Below are positions 16,279-24,773 of a stretch of DNA of 24,880 nt, in pieces. How positions within the stretch are numbered: the stretch's first letter is position 1; each line of letters begins with the position of its first letter. The DNA is from CAZFBA01 sp964517135. Its GTDB lineage: Bacteria; Cyanobacteriota; Vampirovibrionia; JBFMGH01. Made by a program: the position numbers and the translations under genes. The stretch covers positions 1-24,880 of the forward strand of contig CAZFBA010000045.1 of assembly GCA_964517135.1 (NCBI GenBank), read 5' to 3'. The notes below the pieces were generated by a model. It was given only the letters and a program-made list of their open reading frames with translations. It ran no database searches and had not been told where the DNA came from.

Positions 16279-18834
16279 TCAGCAAGATGCAAGATTTCTG
16301 GCTTTTTTCAGCCGTGCTTCAACCATCGTTTTTAAGGAATCATAAATATCATTTTGCTGACGGTCAGAAAGACCCATTAAAATTGATATACAATAATCAA
16401 GTTCTCTTCTGTCGGGCATGTTTATTTCGTCATGTATTTTGAGTAACTTTCTTTCTTTCATTTTGGAATGAATCTGTATGATATCTTTGCTGAGATCTTC
16501 TGCAATAAGAGAGGGATCAGGAATAGTAATATTGCTAATTTCAGGTCCATAAAGATATGCAATGCCAAGTCCATATGTTTTTCTTGCCAGCACTTCAGCA
16601 GATAAATATGATAAGGTAGAATTCAATAAAGCCAGGCAAAGCTCCGTATTATATTTTTTAAATGCTCCGGTAAAGAAAACATCGCCAACTAATAACTCAC
16701 TAATACCCGGGAACCCAAATCTTTCACCTATAAATCTGTTTGAAACAAAGTGAAATTGTTCCTGTCGAGGTACTGAATACCAGTTTGGCCTATTTTTTAC
16801 TGAAGGTCTGTAATGATACTTATGGGCTTCTCCCTGTGATATATAGGCTAAAGCATTTTTGAAACCTCCTTTTTTTAGTTCATCTTTAGATTTATGGCAA
16901 TAAAACAGGTATCGTTTTGTGTTATTGCTGTTGATCTGATAACCTTCAATATCTTTGAGTGAGAACAGAAAGGGCCTGATAAAATCTGATTCTATTTGCC
17001 ATTGGTCAATTTTAGATTTATCAAGATAGAAAAAATTGTTGGCTCCAGATTTTATGCCAAACCTGATATCTGTTATATCTTTCAGGTATATGAATTTTGC
17101 TGAAAATTGTTTTTCTATTTCCTTATATATAGCTGGAGCCCTGAGATAACTACATCCCCATCGGCTGTTCAGGCAGGTTTTTTTATTGTTAGAATACTGT
17201 AAATTATTGACAAATCTAACTTTATTATCATCTATCAACTCAGATTGTCTAACCAGCTTAACTTCAGAATAGATGTTCTTAAATGATTTCTGGCAGCAGG
17301 TTATATCACTAATAATATCTTTTTTAAGTAGCTGGCCATAAGGCTGAAACAGGTTAACAAATCGTACATGATTTTCTATGTTGGTATATTTTGATAATTG
17401 CCTGTTAGAAATAACGGTTATAACAGTGTTTATATCTGCATCGTGAAAACTTTTTGCCTGTAAGGTATCTATAATATACTTTATAGCTGTATGTTTGCCC
17501 AGAAAATCTCTCAGGCAAGCGCCATAATCAACATCAAGCCATGAGTTTGAGGTTATATAGGTTAAAATACCATTATTGTTTAGCAGGGATATACCGGTGA
17601 AGAAAAAGTAAATGTAAAGATCACTCTTTGAACTAATTTTTAAAGTTTTTTCATGCTTATCTTTTGAGAAATAGTAGGGTAACAGGCTTTCTATGTATTC
17701 AGCTAATTGTTTTTTCAGGTTTTCAGGGTGATTTAAGTTATTGTAATTTTGTTGAATTAGCTCTTGTCTGACGTAGGGGGGATTGCTTGCAATAATGTCA
17801 AATCCGCTGTTTTTTTTGTTAAAAACTTCTGAAAAATAATCTTTCAGTGTAATTTTATCTGGTTTTATTGTTTCTATAAGATTTGCGGTTACAAAATGGT
17901 TTTTGAGTGATTGAAGCTGGTCTTTTGATGGCTTGCAATTTTCTGGTATTGAGAGTAGGAGTGATAATAAGCAGAATTGAACTGCCCAGCTTTCAATATC
18001 CATATTATAAATATTGTTTATGATGATGTTTTCCGGGTTGTATTGGTCTTTGTTGGGTGGTGAAATACATGTTTCAAGTTTTTTAACAAGATCAACCAGG
18101 ATATGATACATCTTCAAAGCAAACAGCCCTGTGCCGCAGGCCGGGTCAAACATTTTTATTTCTTTTAAAGTCTTATAAATTGTCAGATACATATTATGCT
18201 GTCTCTGTGTTTTTAGTATAATGTCAGGTTCAGCATTATCATTAAATATAAGTGAGTATATTTCTTCTTTACAAACATATGGAATACTGTTTAGCAAGTA
18301 TTCAGCAAGAGATAGGCGACACATAACCTCAATTTCATCTTCAGGAGTATAAAAAATACCTGCATGACTTCTTTTCTCTCTGTTTAAGAGTGATTCAATA
18401 GCAGATGATATCATAAAAGGTTTAATAGAAGTTTTTTCAGTGTTTTCCGGGTTTTTGTTGTAATCGAGTGAAAACGGTTCTAATTCGTTCATACAGGAAA
18501 TAAGGGTGTTTGATGACAGTTTATAATCAAGCTCTAAAGGGGTATAGAAACCAGCAAGAACATCATAAATGCCTGTATGAGTTATTTCTAAACTTTGAAG
18601 TAAGTTTTTTACTTTAATATTATTGCTTGAAGCTAAAATATGCACTAAATTTATTTTGTTTTCTGTATTCTGGTTAAAATGTCCTGTTAAAAAAACCAGT
18701 ATGCTGATTAATTTAAGTTTTAAACCAGGCATCAGGTTATTATCACAATGGATATTACAGGTTGAATCTGCAATAGTGTCTGAGATCTTCTGAAGAGTTT
18801 GTGTAAAAGTTGTATATGAAACCTTTTCAGCCAT
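16279..18834 (-). CDS. Eco57I-like N6-adenine DNA methyltransferase, no nuclease domain seen
   Basis: This is an 851-residue DNA adenine methyltransferase of the gamma/Eco57I type. After a ~150-residue unassigned N-terminal region comes GIFYTPEDEIEVM (159-171), the SAM motif I FDPACGTGLFALKMY (229-243), NMDIESWAVQ (277-286) and the catalytic motif IV IIASNPPYVRQEL (347-359). The C-terminal part, from about 555, has 'DITDIRFGIKSGANNFFYL' and 'LLNSTLSYLSAEVLARKTYGLG', as in target-recognition domains of type IIG and PglX-like enzymes. The N-terminus lacks an obvious PD-(D/E)xK nuclease signature, and no separate restriction or BREX gene is in the window. It may be an orphan methyltransferase, or part of a system whose other genes lie elsewhere. 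No good ribosome site precedes the ATG, so the start is less certain. Confidence 0.88.
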   Translation of the reverse strand: MAEKVSYTTFTQTLQKISDTIADSTCNIHCDNNLMPGLKLKLISILVFLTGHFNQNTENKINLVHILASSNNIKVKNLLQSLEITHTGIYDVLAGFYTPLELDYKLSSNTLISCMNELEPFSLDYNKNPENTEKTSIKPFMISSAIESLLNREKRSHAGIFYTPEDEIEVMCRLSLAEYLLNSIPYVCKEEIYSLIFNDNAEPDIILKTQRQHNMYLTIYKTLKEIKMFDPACGTGLFALKMYHILVDLVKKLETCISPPNKDQYNPENIIINNIYNMDIESWAVQFCLLSLLLSIPENCKPSKDQLQSLKNHFVTANLIETIKPDKITLKDYFSEVFNKKNSGFDIIASNPPYVRQELIQQNYNNLNHPENLKKQLAEYIESLLPYYFSKDKHEKTLKISSKSDLYIYFFFTGISLLNNNGILTYITSNSWLDVDYGACLRDFLGKHTAIKYIIDTLQAKSFHDADINTVITVISNRQLSKYTNIENHVRFVNLFQPYGQLLKKDIISDITCCQKSFKNIYSEVKLVRQSELIDDNKVRFVNNLQYSNNKKTCLNSRWGCSYLRAPAIYKEIEKQFSAKFIYLKDITDIRFGIKSGANNFFYLDKSKIDQWQIESDFIRPFLFSLKDIEGYQINSNNTKRYLFYCHKSKDELKKGGFKNALAYISQGEAHKYHYRPSVKNRPNWYSVPRQEQFHFVSNRFIGERFGFPGISELLVGDVFFTGAFKKYNTELCLALLNSTLSYLSAEVLARKTYGLGIAYLYGPEISNITIPDPSLIAEDLSKDIIQIHSKMKERKLLKIHDEINMPDRRELDYCISILMGLSDRQQNDIYDSLKTMVEARLKKARNLASC

Positions 18835-19195
18835 ATTTAAATTTTAAAGTAAAACAGTTCCAGAGAAATTTATGTAAAGAGATTGCTTAAAAAAGTTATC
18901 ATCAGTGAATTAAAATATGAAATATATGCTAAAAGCCCTGGAGGAACTTTCTTTGCATTTTTGAACAAGTTTGAACAAGGCTGCAAGCGTATAAAATCAG
19001 CAGGTAACTTGTTAAAAGTCCTTTTTATTCTTTCTTTCAATATGCCTGTTCTTAATGTTGTTTTAACTGGAGCAGCCTATCTCTTCAGGGAAAGGCATAA
19101 GTATGTCAGCAGGGGTGGCACTGAGAGAGTAAATACGATCCAAGCAGCACTCAGATTGGCTTGCTTGTTCAACTCATATCTGATAGTATCGCCGG
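18835..19195. other. 361-bp gap with degraded dispersed repeat
   Basis: A plus-strand open frame of 119 codons (18883-19242, TTG start, no ribosome site) spans most of the gap, runs into the 3' end of the YkgJ-like gene and matches nothing I recognise; I do not call it a gene. Positions 19159-19179 match window positions 11-31 at 18 of 21 bases, all differences C-to-T. The right part of the gap is therefore probably a decayed copy of the repeat family seen at the window edges. Confidence 0.45.
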
Positions 19196-20422
19196 TTAAC
19201 TTATCAGGTAAAGCTTCATCCAGAATTTCAGCTTATCTTTGATTAATAAATGCAGTTCATCAATTAATATGGCCTGTGTTTCAAGTAGGTTGCCATTGAA
19301 ATCTCTTGGTGTGTTTAAATCAAACACAGGCTGAAAAGATGTAAATCCAGGGCAATCATAAACTTCCATCTTTTCAATAGCTTTTATAGGTACATTATAT
19401 GCCATACCGTCATCAGACAGTAGCTCTTTAAGGTATACATATTCATTCATACTGCGAACTAATTTTCTTACCTGTTCTTTTAAAGAAAACAACCATCCAT
19501 TATACCCGCAATTTTGCGAGACTATAGCCCAGGCTACATGTGGAGAAGACTTACATACAGAGGGTCTTTTCTCATAAATTCCACAAAGATTATTATCTTG
19601 AACGAATTTACAGTAATACAATGTTAATTTTTCGTGTAATGAAAAACGTTTGATTTTTTGAACCAGTTCAGGGTAAAGCTTTTCAACTTCTTCAATATCA
19701 GAATAAGGTTCAAAAACACTTAAGAAGTCAGTTGCAACCTGTTCTCCCATCTGTGCCAGATGTTTTAATTCTTCATAAGGCAGGTTGTTATAAGCCACTT
19801 TACAACACGTTCCACACCTTATGCATAACTCAGGTGGTGCTGGTGGATTCAGTTTTACATGTTTATTGTGGTTTTGAATGTCGTCTTTCCATTCTTCATG
19901 TTTTTCAATACCCTGAAGTCGTTGCTGGTTAATATTTATAGCAGTATCATTTAGTTCATTCAGTATGCTACAGATTTCCTGCCAGTTTTTTTCACCAATA
20001 GTTTTGTATGCACAGGTTTTATGATAGATAACAGACTCACCCGGTACAGGATATGCTTTACAAAACTCAAGCCTGGATTCATAAATATTACATAAGCCAG
20101 TATTTTCATTAACATATCTACATTGAAAGAAGCCAATAAGGTTTTTTGAAGATTGAAATTTGTTTAATGTTTCTCTGGTATATTCAGGAGCTATGGCCAT
20201 AGCTTCTTCAATAGATACAGGTAAAAAGTAGCTTAGAAATTTTCTGGCTCCAGCAGCTTGATAGGTATCTTGAGAGTTATCAGCGATGTATTGAATTTCT
20301 TCATAGGTTATTCCGGCATTAAAAACAAATAATTTGCAGCAAAGCCCGCATTTATTACAAATAGACTGAGGAAGTTGCATTAAATTCTGCACTTTTTCAG
20401 AATAATTTGCTGTATTATTCAT
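19196..20422 (-). CDS. Double YkgJ-type (UPF0153) Cys-cluster protein
   Basis: Two YkgJ-family zinc/iron-chelating domains lie in tandem. Each has the signature CxxCxxCC: Cys22/25/28/29 (ICNKCGLCCK) and Cys200/203/206/207 (LCIRCGTCCK). Each is followed about 65-75 residues later by the second Cys set: Cys101, 111, 121, 137 in the first (CRYVNENTGLCNIYESRLEFC) and Cys271, 280, 290, 305 in the second (CKFVQDNNLCGIYEKRPSVC). All eight positions are kept in both halves, so both sites are probably functional. Most YkgJ proteins have one domain of 100-250 residues; 408 residues with two is unusual. The biochemical role of the family is not established. A minus-strand neighbour of the methyltransferase, 361 bp upstream. 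Confidence 0.87.
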   Translation of the reverse strand: MNNTANYSEKVQNLMQLPQSICNKCGLCCKLFVFNAGITYEEIQYIADNSQDTYQAAGARKFLSYFLPVSIEEAMAIAPEYTRETLNKFQSSKNLIGFFQCRYVNENTGLCNIYESRLEFCKAYPVPGESVIYHKTCAYKTIGEKNWQEICSILNELNDTAININQQRLQGIEKHEEWKDDIQNHNKHVKLNPPAPPELCIRCGTCCKVAYNNLPYEELKHLAQMGEQVATDFLSVFEPYSDIEEVEKLYPELVQKIKRFSLHEKLTLYYCKFVQDNNLCGIYEKRPSVCKSSPHVAWAIVSQNCGYNGWLFSLKEQVRKLVRSMNEYVYLKELLSDDGMAYNVPIKAIEKMEVYDCPGFTSFQPVFDLNTPRDFNGNLLETQAILIDELHLLIKDKLKFWMKLYLIS

Positions 20423-20766
20423 CTTTGTATCTGTTTACTCCGTCTGTCAGTTAATTATTTTCAATATTTTGATATCTTTTATTCATTTTATCATCCTAAA
20501 GAAAGACTTGTTGAGGATTATAAAAAACAAAAAGATTATAGATTTATGCAAATCGGCATCTCTTTCTGGAATCAGTAATTCCTATCCGCAATTTGCCCAC
20601 CTGCTTATAGATTTAAAAAAAGCAAAAAATAAATTTGATAGGAACAGTTTATCAGGAAAAAGTAGCTTATAAATGACCAATTAACTAATTTGATCACCAT
20701 AAGAATTTATTCTTATTTGTTTTCAGGATATATTAATATAAAACCTTCAGGTCAGGCGGTTTATAG
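20423..20766. other. 344-bp gap with possible gene remnant
   Basis: Two overlapping plus-strand frames exist. One (20469-20672, TTG start, 67 codons) has no ribosome site. The other, open up to TAA near 20576, reads HPKERLVEDYKKQKDYRFMQ near its end, which looks like real protein composition but has no start. Together they suggest a frameshifted fragment of a lost gene. No terminator for the giant repeat gene is clear here. Confidence 0.35.
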
Positions 20767-23700
20767 CTAAACTCTAACATTTGCGCCGTTGACCATAAGG
20801 GTTTCAACTGATTTGCCTATGTAGATGGAGTTTCCGTTGCTATCGGTCAGGATGGCTCTGTAGTGGTCATGAGTAATTTCTTCAAGGTTGTATGAGCCCT
20901 GTAGCGTTACATTCAGAGTGTCATTACGTACAACACTTCTTACCCAGCCATCTTCAGAGGGATTAGCGTACACAGTATTGTTTTGTCCGGCAAGAGTAAC
21001 TTCTATAATATCGTTGTCACCGTCGTTTCTGGTGATACCGTTTTCAGCGAAGATGGTAACCTGGTTATTAGAGCTATCTTCAGTAAAAGCTACACGACCT
21101 GTATCCCTTCCATCGCCGAGTTTCATCTCATGAGTATTGCTTCTACCGCTTATCTGGCATGAAACAACATCATCACCACGGCCGGCATCCTGTGTTGAGT
21201 GGTTATTATAGCCACTTATTATCATATTGAGTTCATCATTACCTCTGGAGGTGCTTTGAGTTACTGTTTTATTGTATGCATCTTGCAGGTTAGCGTTTTG
21301 AACTGCACTCTGTCTTGATTCGCTTGACTGTGTAATATTAGAATTCATTGTTGTTGCTGATTGTCTTGAAGTTGTAGCATTATTGATTTCTTGATTAACT
21401 TCACCTGTCTGAGTTGTAGCAGTCTGAATAGTATTATCACTTTTGTTTGAAGTCATATTGATAGCCCCTGATGTGCTATCTGCGGTCTGTTCAACATCAC
21501 CAATCTTATTAGTATTCATATTTGTTGTGCCTGAGGCATTATGAGCTGTTTGAGAAATACTATCTCCGCTATTATTCCACCAGCTGTCATTGGCCTGCAT
21601 ATCAATAGTGCCTGTCTGGGTGCTAGCTGTTTGAGTAGCGTTTCTGGTGTTTTCAACGAACTGTACCACATCACCGGCAACGCTTGAGGCTGTCTGTTCA
21701 GTATTACGGGTATTGTCAGAAGTCATAGAAGTAGTGCCTGAGACGTTTGTGGCTGCTTGTCTGACTTCATCTACATTTCTTGCTTCTGCAACGTTTTGGC
21801 CTGTAACGTTGTTCAATTCTTGTTCAGCGGCATCACCAGAGCTGTTCCACCACCATCTATCGGATGTTGTAGCAATGTTGTCACCTGTAACGTTGTCTGC
21901 TGTTTGGCTTGCCAGCGTAGCATTATTGATAGTAAGGTCAGAGTTACCGTTAACATTGGTTGTTTGTTGTGATACTACTGATATATCTTCTGCTGTAACA
22001 ATATTGTCACCTTCCTGGTTTTGAACTATTTGATTTGCAGTATCTCCAGCCTGGTTAATGCCCGTATCTGTTGCACTAACAATATTATCACCTGTTCTAT
22101 TTTCAACAACCTGAACTGTTTCGGTTATATTTACTGTTTCAACAATATTTATTCCGTGATCGTTGCTTATTGCCTGATCAGCAGAATCAGTTCTATTTAT
22201 AATACCTGTATCTTCGGCAGTAACAATGTTTGCTCCGTAGTCATTTTCTACTGTTTGAACTACTTCAGAAATATTTTCAGTTCTAACGATGTTGTCTCCT
22301 GTGTCATTAGAGACGTCCTGTCTGGCTATATCGCCTGCCTGGTCAAAGCCTGTATCCTGTGCTATGACAACATTCAGGCCTGCATCGCTTTCTACGATCT
22401 GTTCTATCATTTGGATATCAGTAGCTATAACGGTATTATCTCCTGTAGTACTGGAAACTTCCTGGATGGCTAGATCGTTAGTCTGGTTAAAACCAGTATC
22501 TTCAACAATTACTTCATTAGCGCCTGTTGTAGTTGATACTACTTGAGATACTTCCTGTATATCTTCAGCAACTACCTTATTGGAGCCCTGATCATTAATA
22601 ACAACCTGTGTAGCAACATCATCAGCCTGATTAAAACCAGTATCTCTTGCAATAACAGTATTTTCACCGGTAATGTTTGTTGCTGTCTGTTCAACTGTCT
22701 GTATATCTTCAGCTATGACGATATTATCACCTTCTAAATTGGCTGCATTTTGTTTTGCTGTATCATTAGCCTGATTGAACCCTGTATCTTCGGCTATGAC
22801 TTCATTTGTTCCGGTTGCATTTACTGCTGTCTGTTCGACTGTCTGTATATCTTCAGCTATAACTCTGTTATCACCATTTATGTTAGCGACTTCTTGAATA
22901 GCTACATCATTAGTCTGGTTGAGCCAGGTATCTTCAGCTATAACAACGTTATCACCGTTCTGGTTTGCCACTGTCTGTTTTACTTCTGTTATATCTTCTG
23001 CAATAACTTCGTTATCACCGTTAAAATTGAGTACATTTTGTGTTGCTGAGTCGTTATCCTGATTAAAGAACGTATCTTCTGCTATTACTCTGTTATTACC
23101 CTCATTGTTTATGACTGTCTGGGTGACAGTTTGTATATCTTCGGCAATAACATTGTTGTTACCGGTCTGGTTGGCTACATTCTGGGTGGCGGTATCATCT
23201 GTTTGATTAAAGAATGTATCTTCTGCTTTAACTTCATTATCACCGGCAACATTGATAACTCTTTGCTCTACGGTTGTTATATCCTGTGCAGTGACGGTAT
23301 TTATGCCCTGTTCGTTTTCAACTTTTTGAAGAACGCTGTCGCCATTTTGATTTATCCAGGTGTCATCGGCAAAAACTTCGTTATTACCGGTAATATTATG
23401 TGCTTCCTGTATGGTTTCAGTATTATTTCTGGCTGTCAGGTCATTATTGCCAGTCTGGTTATAGGCAACCTGTTCAACTGTTTCATTGTTTTTGGCTGTA
23501 AGATCATTGTCACCACTGATATTTGCTGCTGCCTGTATGACCTCTGTATTATTATTGGCTGTCAGGTTGTTATTGCCTTCTTCGTTTATGCCTACCTGAT
23601 GAACTTTTTCATTATTAAATGCTCTAATATTATTGTCACCAAAAACGTTATTAGCTTTTTGTTTGGCAGTATTATTACCAATAGCAGTTAAATTAACATT

Positions 23701-24588
23701 TCCGTAGTGGTTAGTAGCAACCTGAGCTACATTATCTTTATTTATTGCCCAGAGATTAGCGTCAAAGTAGGTATTATCTTTCTCCTGAAGTTCTTCTGTG
23801 CCGTCAAGCTGCATATCAAAGGCTTCGTTATCCTGCCAGTTTTTGGGGCCTACGTCCCAGTTAGCGTTAAATATAGCGTTCCAGATAGAGGTCCAGATTT
23901 TATTCAGGTTTGACAGGAAGTTCAGGAAAGCTGTTTGAGCATTATTTGATGGTCTTGAAGGGGTGCGGGGTTGTCTTGTTTCTTGCTGTTGTTGTGCTGG
24001 CTGACCAAAAACAATGTTTTCTACGTCAGAAGCAACTTTAACGACGTTACCGGCTCTATCTGTAAAGACTGTAAATTGCTCACCGTTTTCTATTGTTTGA
24101 GAAACGTTGTATCTGGAGGCATCTCCGCCAAGCATCACTGTATCATCACCCGAGCCACCTCTGATAACGGTTGTGCTTTCAACAGATGAAAGTGTATCTA
24201 CGTATGTAATATCATCGCCGCTGCCGCCATCTACAATAGTATTATTAAAGCTACCCCAGACTCTGGTATAATCATCGCCGCTGCCACCACGGATAACGTT
24301 ATGATTAAAGAGTCCGCCGATATTAGAGTTATCATCACCGGAGCCATTATCAACATAGTTGGTTGAAAAGAGGGTAAAGAGTGAGTTGTTGTCGTCGCCA
24401 GAACCGCTATCAAGTAAATTATAGCCTCCTAGCCCCTGAACAACATTATGATCGTCTCCGGAGCCTGACTTTATATCAAGTATGCCACCGGCGTTAGAAG
24501 CATTGATCTGGTCTTTTTTGTTACTGCCTTTTATTTTCGTATTTGCGTTAGGGTTGAAAAAAATGTTATGATGAGCCCAACCTGTCAT
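20767..24588 (-). CDS. Giant repeat protein: GSGDD array plus 34 alternating 21/27-residue repeats
   Basis: This 1273-residue protein has four parts. Residues 41-149 carry six GSGDD motifs at 42, 62, 82, 102, 122 and 145, resembling RTX calcium-binding repeats but spaced about 20 residues apart. Residues 196-290 are a Gln/Pro then Trp-rich linker. Residues 291-1077 are 34 repeats of 'V-x-N-x-x-G-D-N-x-V-I-A-E-D-(I/T)...Q' form. Residues 1078-1273 return to RTX-like motifs (GRGDD, GDGRD) and end in a beta-rich tail that could be a type I secretion signal. No N-terminal signal peptide is present and there is only one Cys. ATG 24588 is chosen over an upstream in-frame TTG because AAGGAGGT lies directly before it. 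Likely a secreted beta-solenoid or amyloid-like surface protein; this is inference from the repeats, and the family is not one I recognise. Confidence 0.85.
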   Translation of the reverse strand: MTGWAHHNIFFNPNANTKIKGSNKKDQINASNAGGILDIKSGSGDDHNVVQGLGGYNLLDSGSGDDNNSLFTLFSTNYVDNGSGDDNSNIGGLFNHNVIRGGSGDDYTRVWGSFNNTIVDGGSGDDITYVDTLSSVESTTVIRGGSGDDTVMLGGDASRYNVSQTIENGEQFTVFTDRAGNVVKVASDVENIVFGQPAQQQQETRQPRTPSRPSNNAQTAFLNFLSNLNKIWTSIWNAIFNANWDVGPKNWQDNEAFDMQLDGTEELQEKDNTYFDANLWAINKDNVAQVATNHYGNVNLTAIGNNTAKQKANNVFGDNNIRAFNNEKVHQVGINEEGNNNLTANNNTEVIQAAANISGDNDLTAKNNETVEQVAYNQTGNNDLTARNNTETIQEAHNITGNNEVFADDTWINQNGDSVLQKVENEQGINTVTAQDITTVEQRVINVAGDNEVKAEDTFFNQTDDTATQNVANQTGNNNVIAEDIQTVTQTVINNEGNNRVIAEDTFFNQDNDSATQNVLNFNGDNEVIAEDITEVKQTVANQNGDNVVIAEDTWLNQTNDVAIQEVANINGDNRVIAEDIQTVEQTAVNATGTNEVIAEDTGFNQANDTAKQNAANLEGDNIVIAEDIQTVEQTATNITGENTVIARDTGFNQADDVATQVVINDQGSNKVVAEDIQEVSQVVSTTTGANEVIVEDTGFNQTNDLAIQEVSSTTGDNTVIATDIQMIEQIVESDAGLNVVIAQDTGFDQAGDIARQDVSNDTGDNIVRTENISEVVQTVENDYGANIVTAEDTGIINRTDSADQAISNDHGINIVETVNITETVQVVENRTGDNIVSATDTGINQAGDTANQIVQNQEGDNIVTAEDISVVSQQTTNVNGNSDLTINNATLASQTADNVTGDNIATTSDRWWWNSSGDAAEQELNNVTGQNVAEARNVDEVRQAATNVSGTTSMTSDNTRNTEQTASSVAGDVVQFVENTRNATQTASTQTGTIDMQANDSWWNNSGDSISQTAHNASGTTNMNTNKIGDVEQTADSTSGAINMTSNKSDNTIQTATTQTGEVNQEINNATTSRQSATTMNSNITQSSESRQSAVQNANLQDAYNKTVTQSTSRGNDELNMIISGYNNHSTQDAGRGDDVVSCQISGRSNTHEMKLGDGRDTGRVAFTEDSSNNQVTIFAENGITRNDGDNDIIEVTLAGQNNTVYANPSEDGWVRSVVRNDTLNVTLQGSYNLEEITHDHYRAILTDSNGNSIYIGKSVETLMVNGANVRV
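21358..23718 (-). repeat. Coding tandem repeat, 34 units, 144-bp higher-order period
   Basis: Residues 291-1077 divide exactly: five 21-residue units, ten 27+21 pairs (residues 396-875, nt 21964-23403), then nine units of 21, 28, 21, 21, 21, 27, 21, 21 and 21. The 27-residue units insert six residues after 'AED', giving 'TxFNQxxDxAxQ' in place of 'IxxVxQ'. At DNA level neighbouring pairs are still recognisably alike, for instance the segments starting at 22682 and 22826, exactly 144 bp apart. Units at the ends of the array are more diverged than those in the middle. Confidence 0.88.
24142..24468 (-). repeat. Coding repeat with GSGDD motif, ~60-bp period
   Basis: Six copies of (S/N/G)GSGDD in the N-terminal part of the giant protein. 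The first five lie exactly 20 residues apart (60 bp) and the last 23. Between motifs lie hydrophobic beta-like segments such as NYVD, NVIR and TIVD. Confidence 0.85.
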
Positions 24589-24591
24589 ATG

Positions 24592-24599
24592 ACCTCCTT
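24592..24599 (-). promoter_or_regulatory. Strong ribosome binding site deciding the giant gene's start
   Basis: AAGGAGGT on the minus strand sits 3 bases before ATG 24588. It lies inside the reading frame of the longer TTG-started version, which argues against that start. Confidence 0.75.
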
Positions 24600-24617
24600 G
24601 AAACAATTATATTTTGT

Positions 24618-24637
24618 TTTTTTAATCGATTAAAAAA
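24618..24637. promoter_or_regulatory. Perfect 20-bp palindrome upstream of the giant gene
   Basis: TTTTTTAATCGATTAAAAAA is its own reverse complement and lies about 30 bases upstream of the start codon. Symmetry and position fit an operator for a dimeric regulator. A 5'-UTR hairpin is another possibility. Confidence 0.45.
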
Positions 24638-24702
24638 TTCAGGTATAAAAAATTTGCCCTTATATTAATAAAAACATTTATTTCTGTTTGATTGATTCAA
24701 AA

Positions 24703-24718
24703 TAGCCATAAATGGCTA
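24703..24718. promoter_or_regulatory. Dyad TAGCCAT-AA-ATGGCTA
   Basis: Two perfect 7-bp arms with a 2-base spacer, 115-130 bases upstream of the giant gene start. It could be a regulator site. No promoter boxes could be assigned around it. Confidence 0.35.
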
Positions 24719-24773
24719 AATTTTTACATGGGTTAATATTATCGGGTGTTCATAAAACAGGGTTCAGCCGGTA

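Noticed and set aside
18883..19242. 119-codon plus-strand open frame between the methyltransferase and YkgJ-like genes
   Set aside because: TTG start without ribosome site, overlaps the 3' end of a real gene, includes the dispersed repeat motif and resembles no family.
21647..23691. Several long plus-strand open frames opposite the giant repeat gene
   Set aside because: They are antisense shadows created by the repetitive codon pattern; they contain Cys/Ile/Tyr-rich low-complexity products and no ribosome sites.
24606..24611. TATAAT on the minus strand just before the giant gene as a -10 box
   Set aside because: It would start transcription at the ribosome binding site, leaving no room for a usable leader, and has no matching -35.
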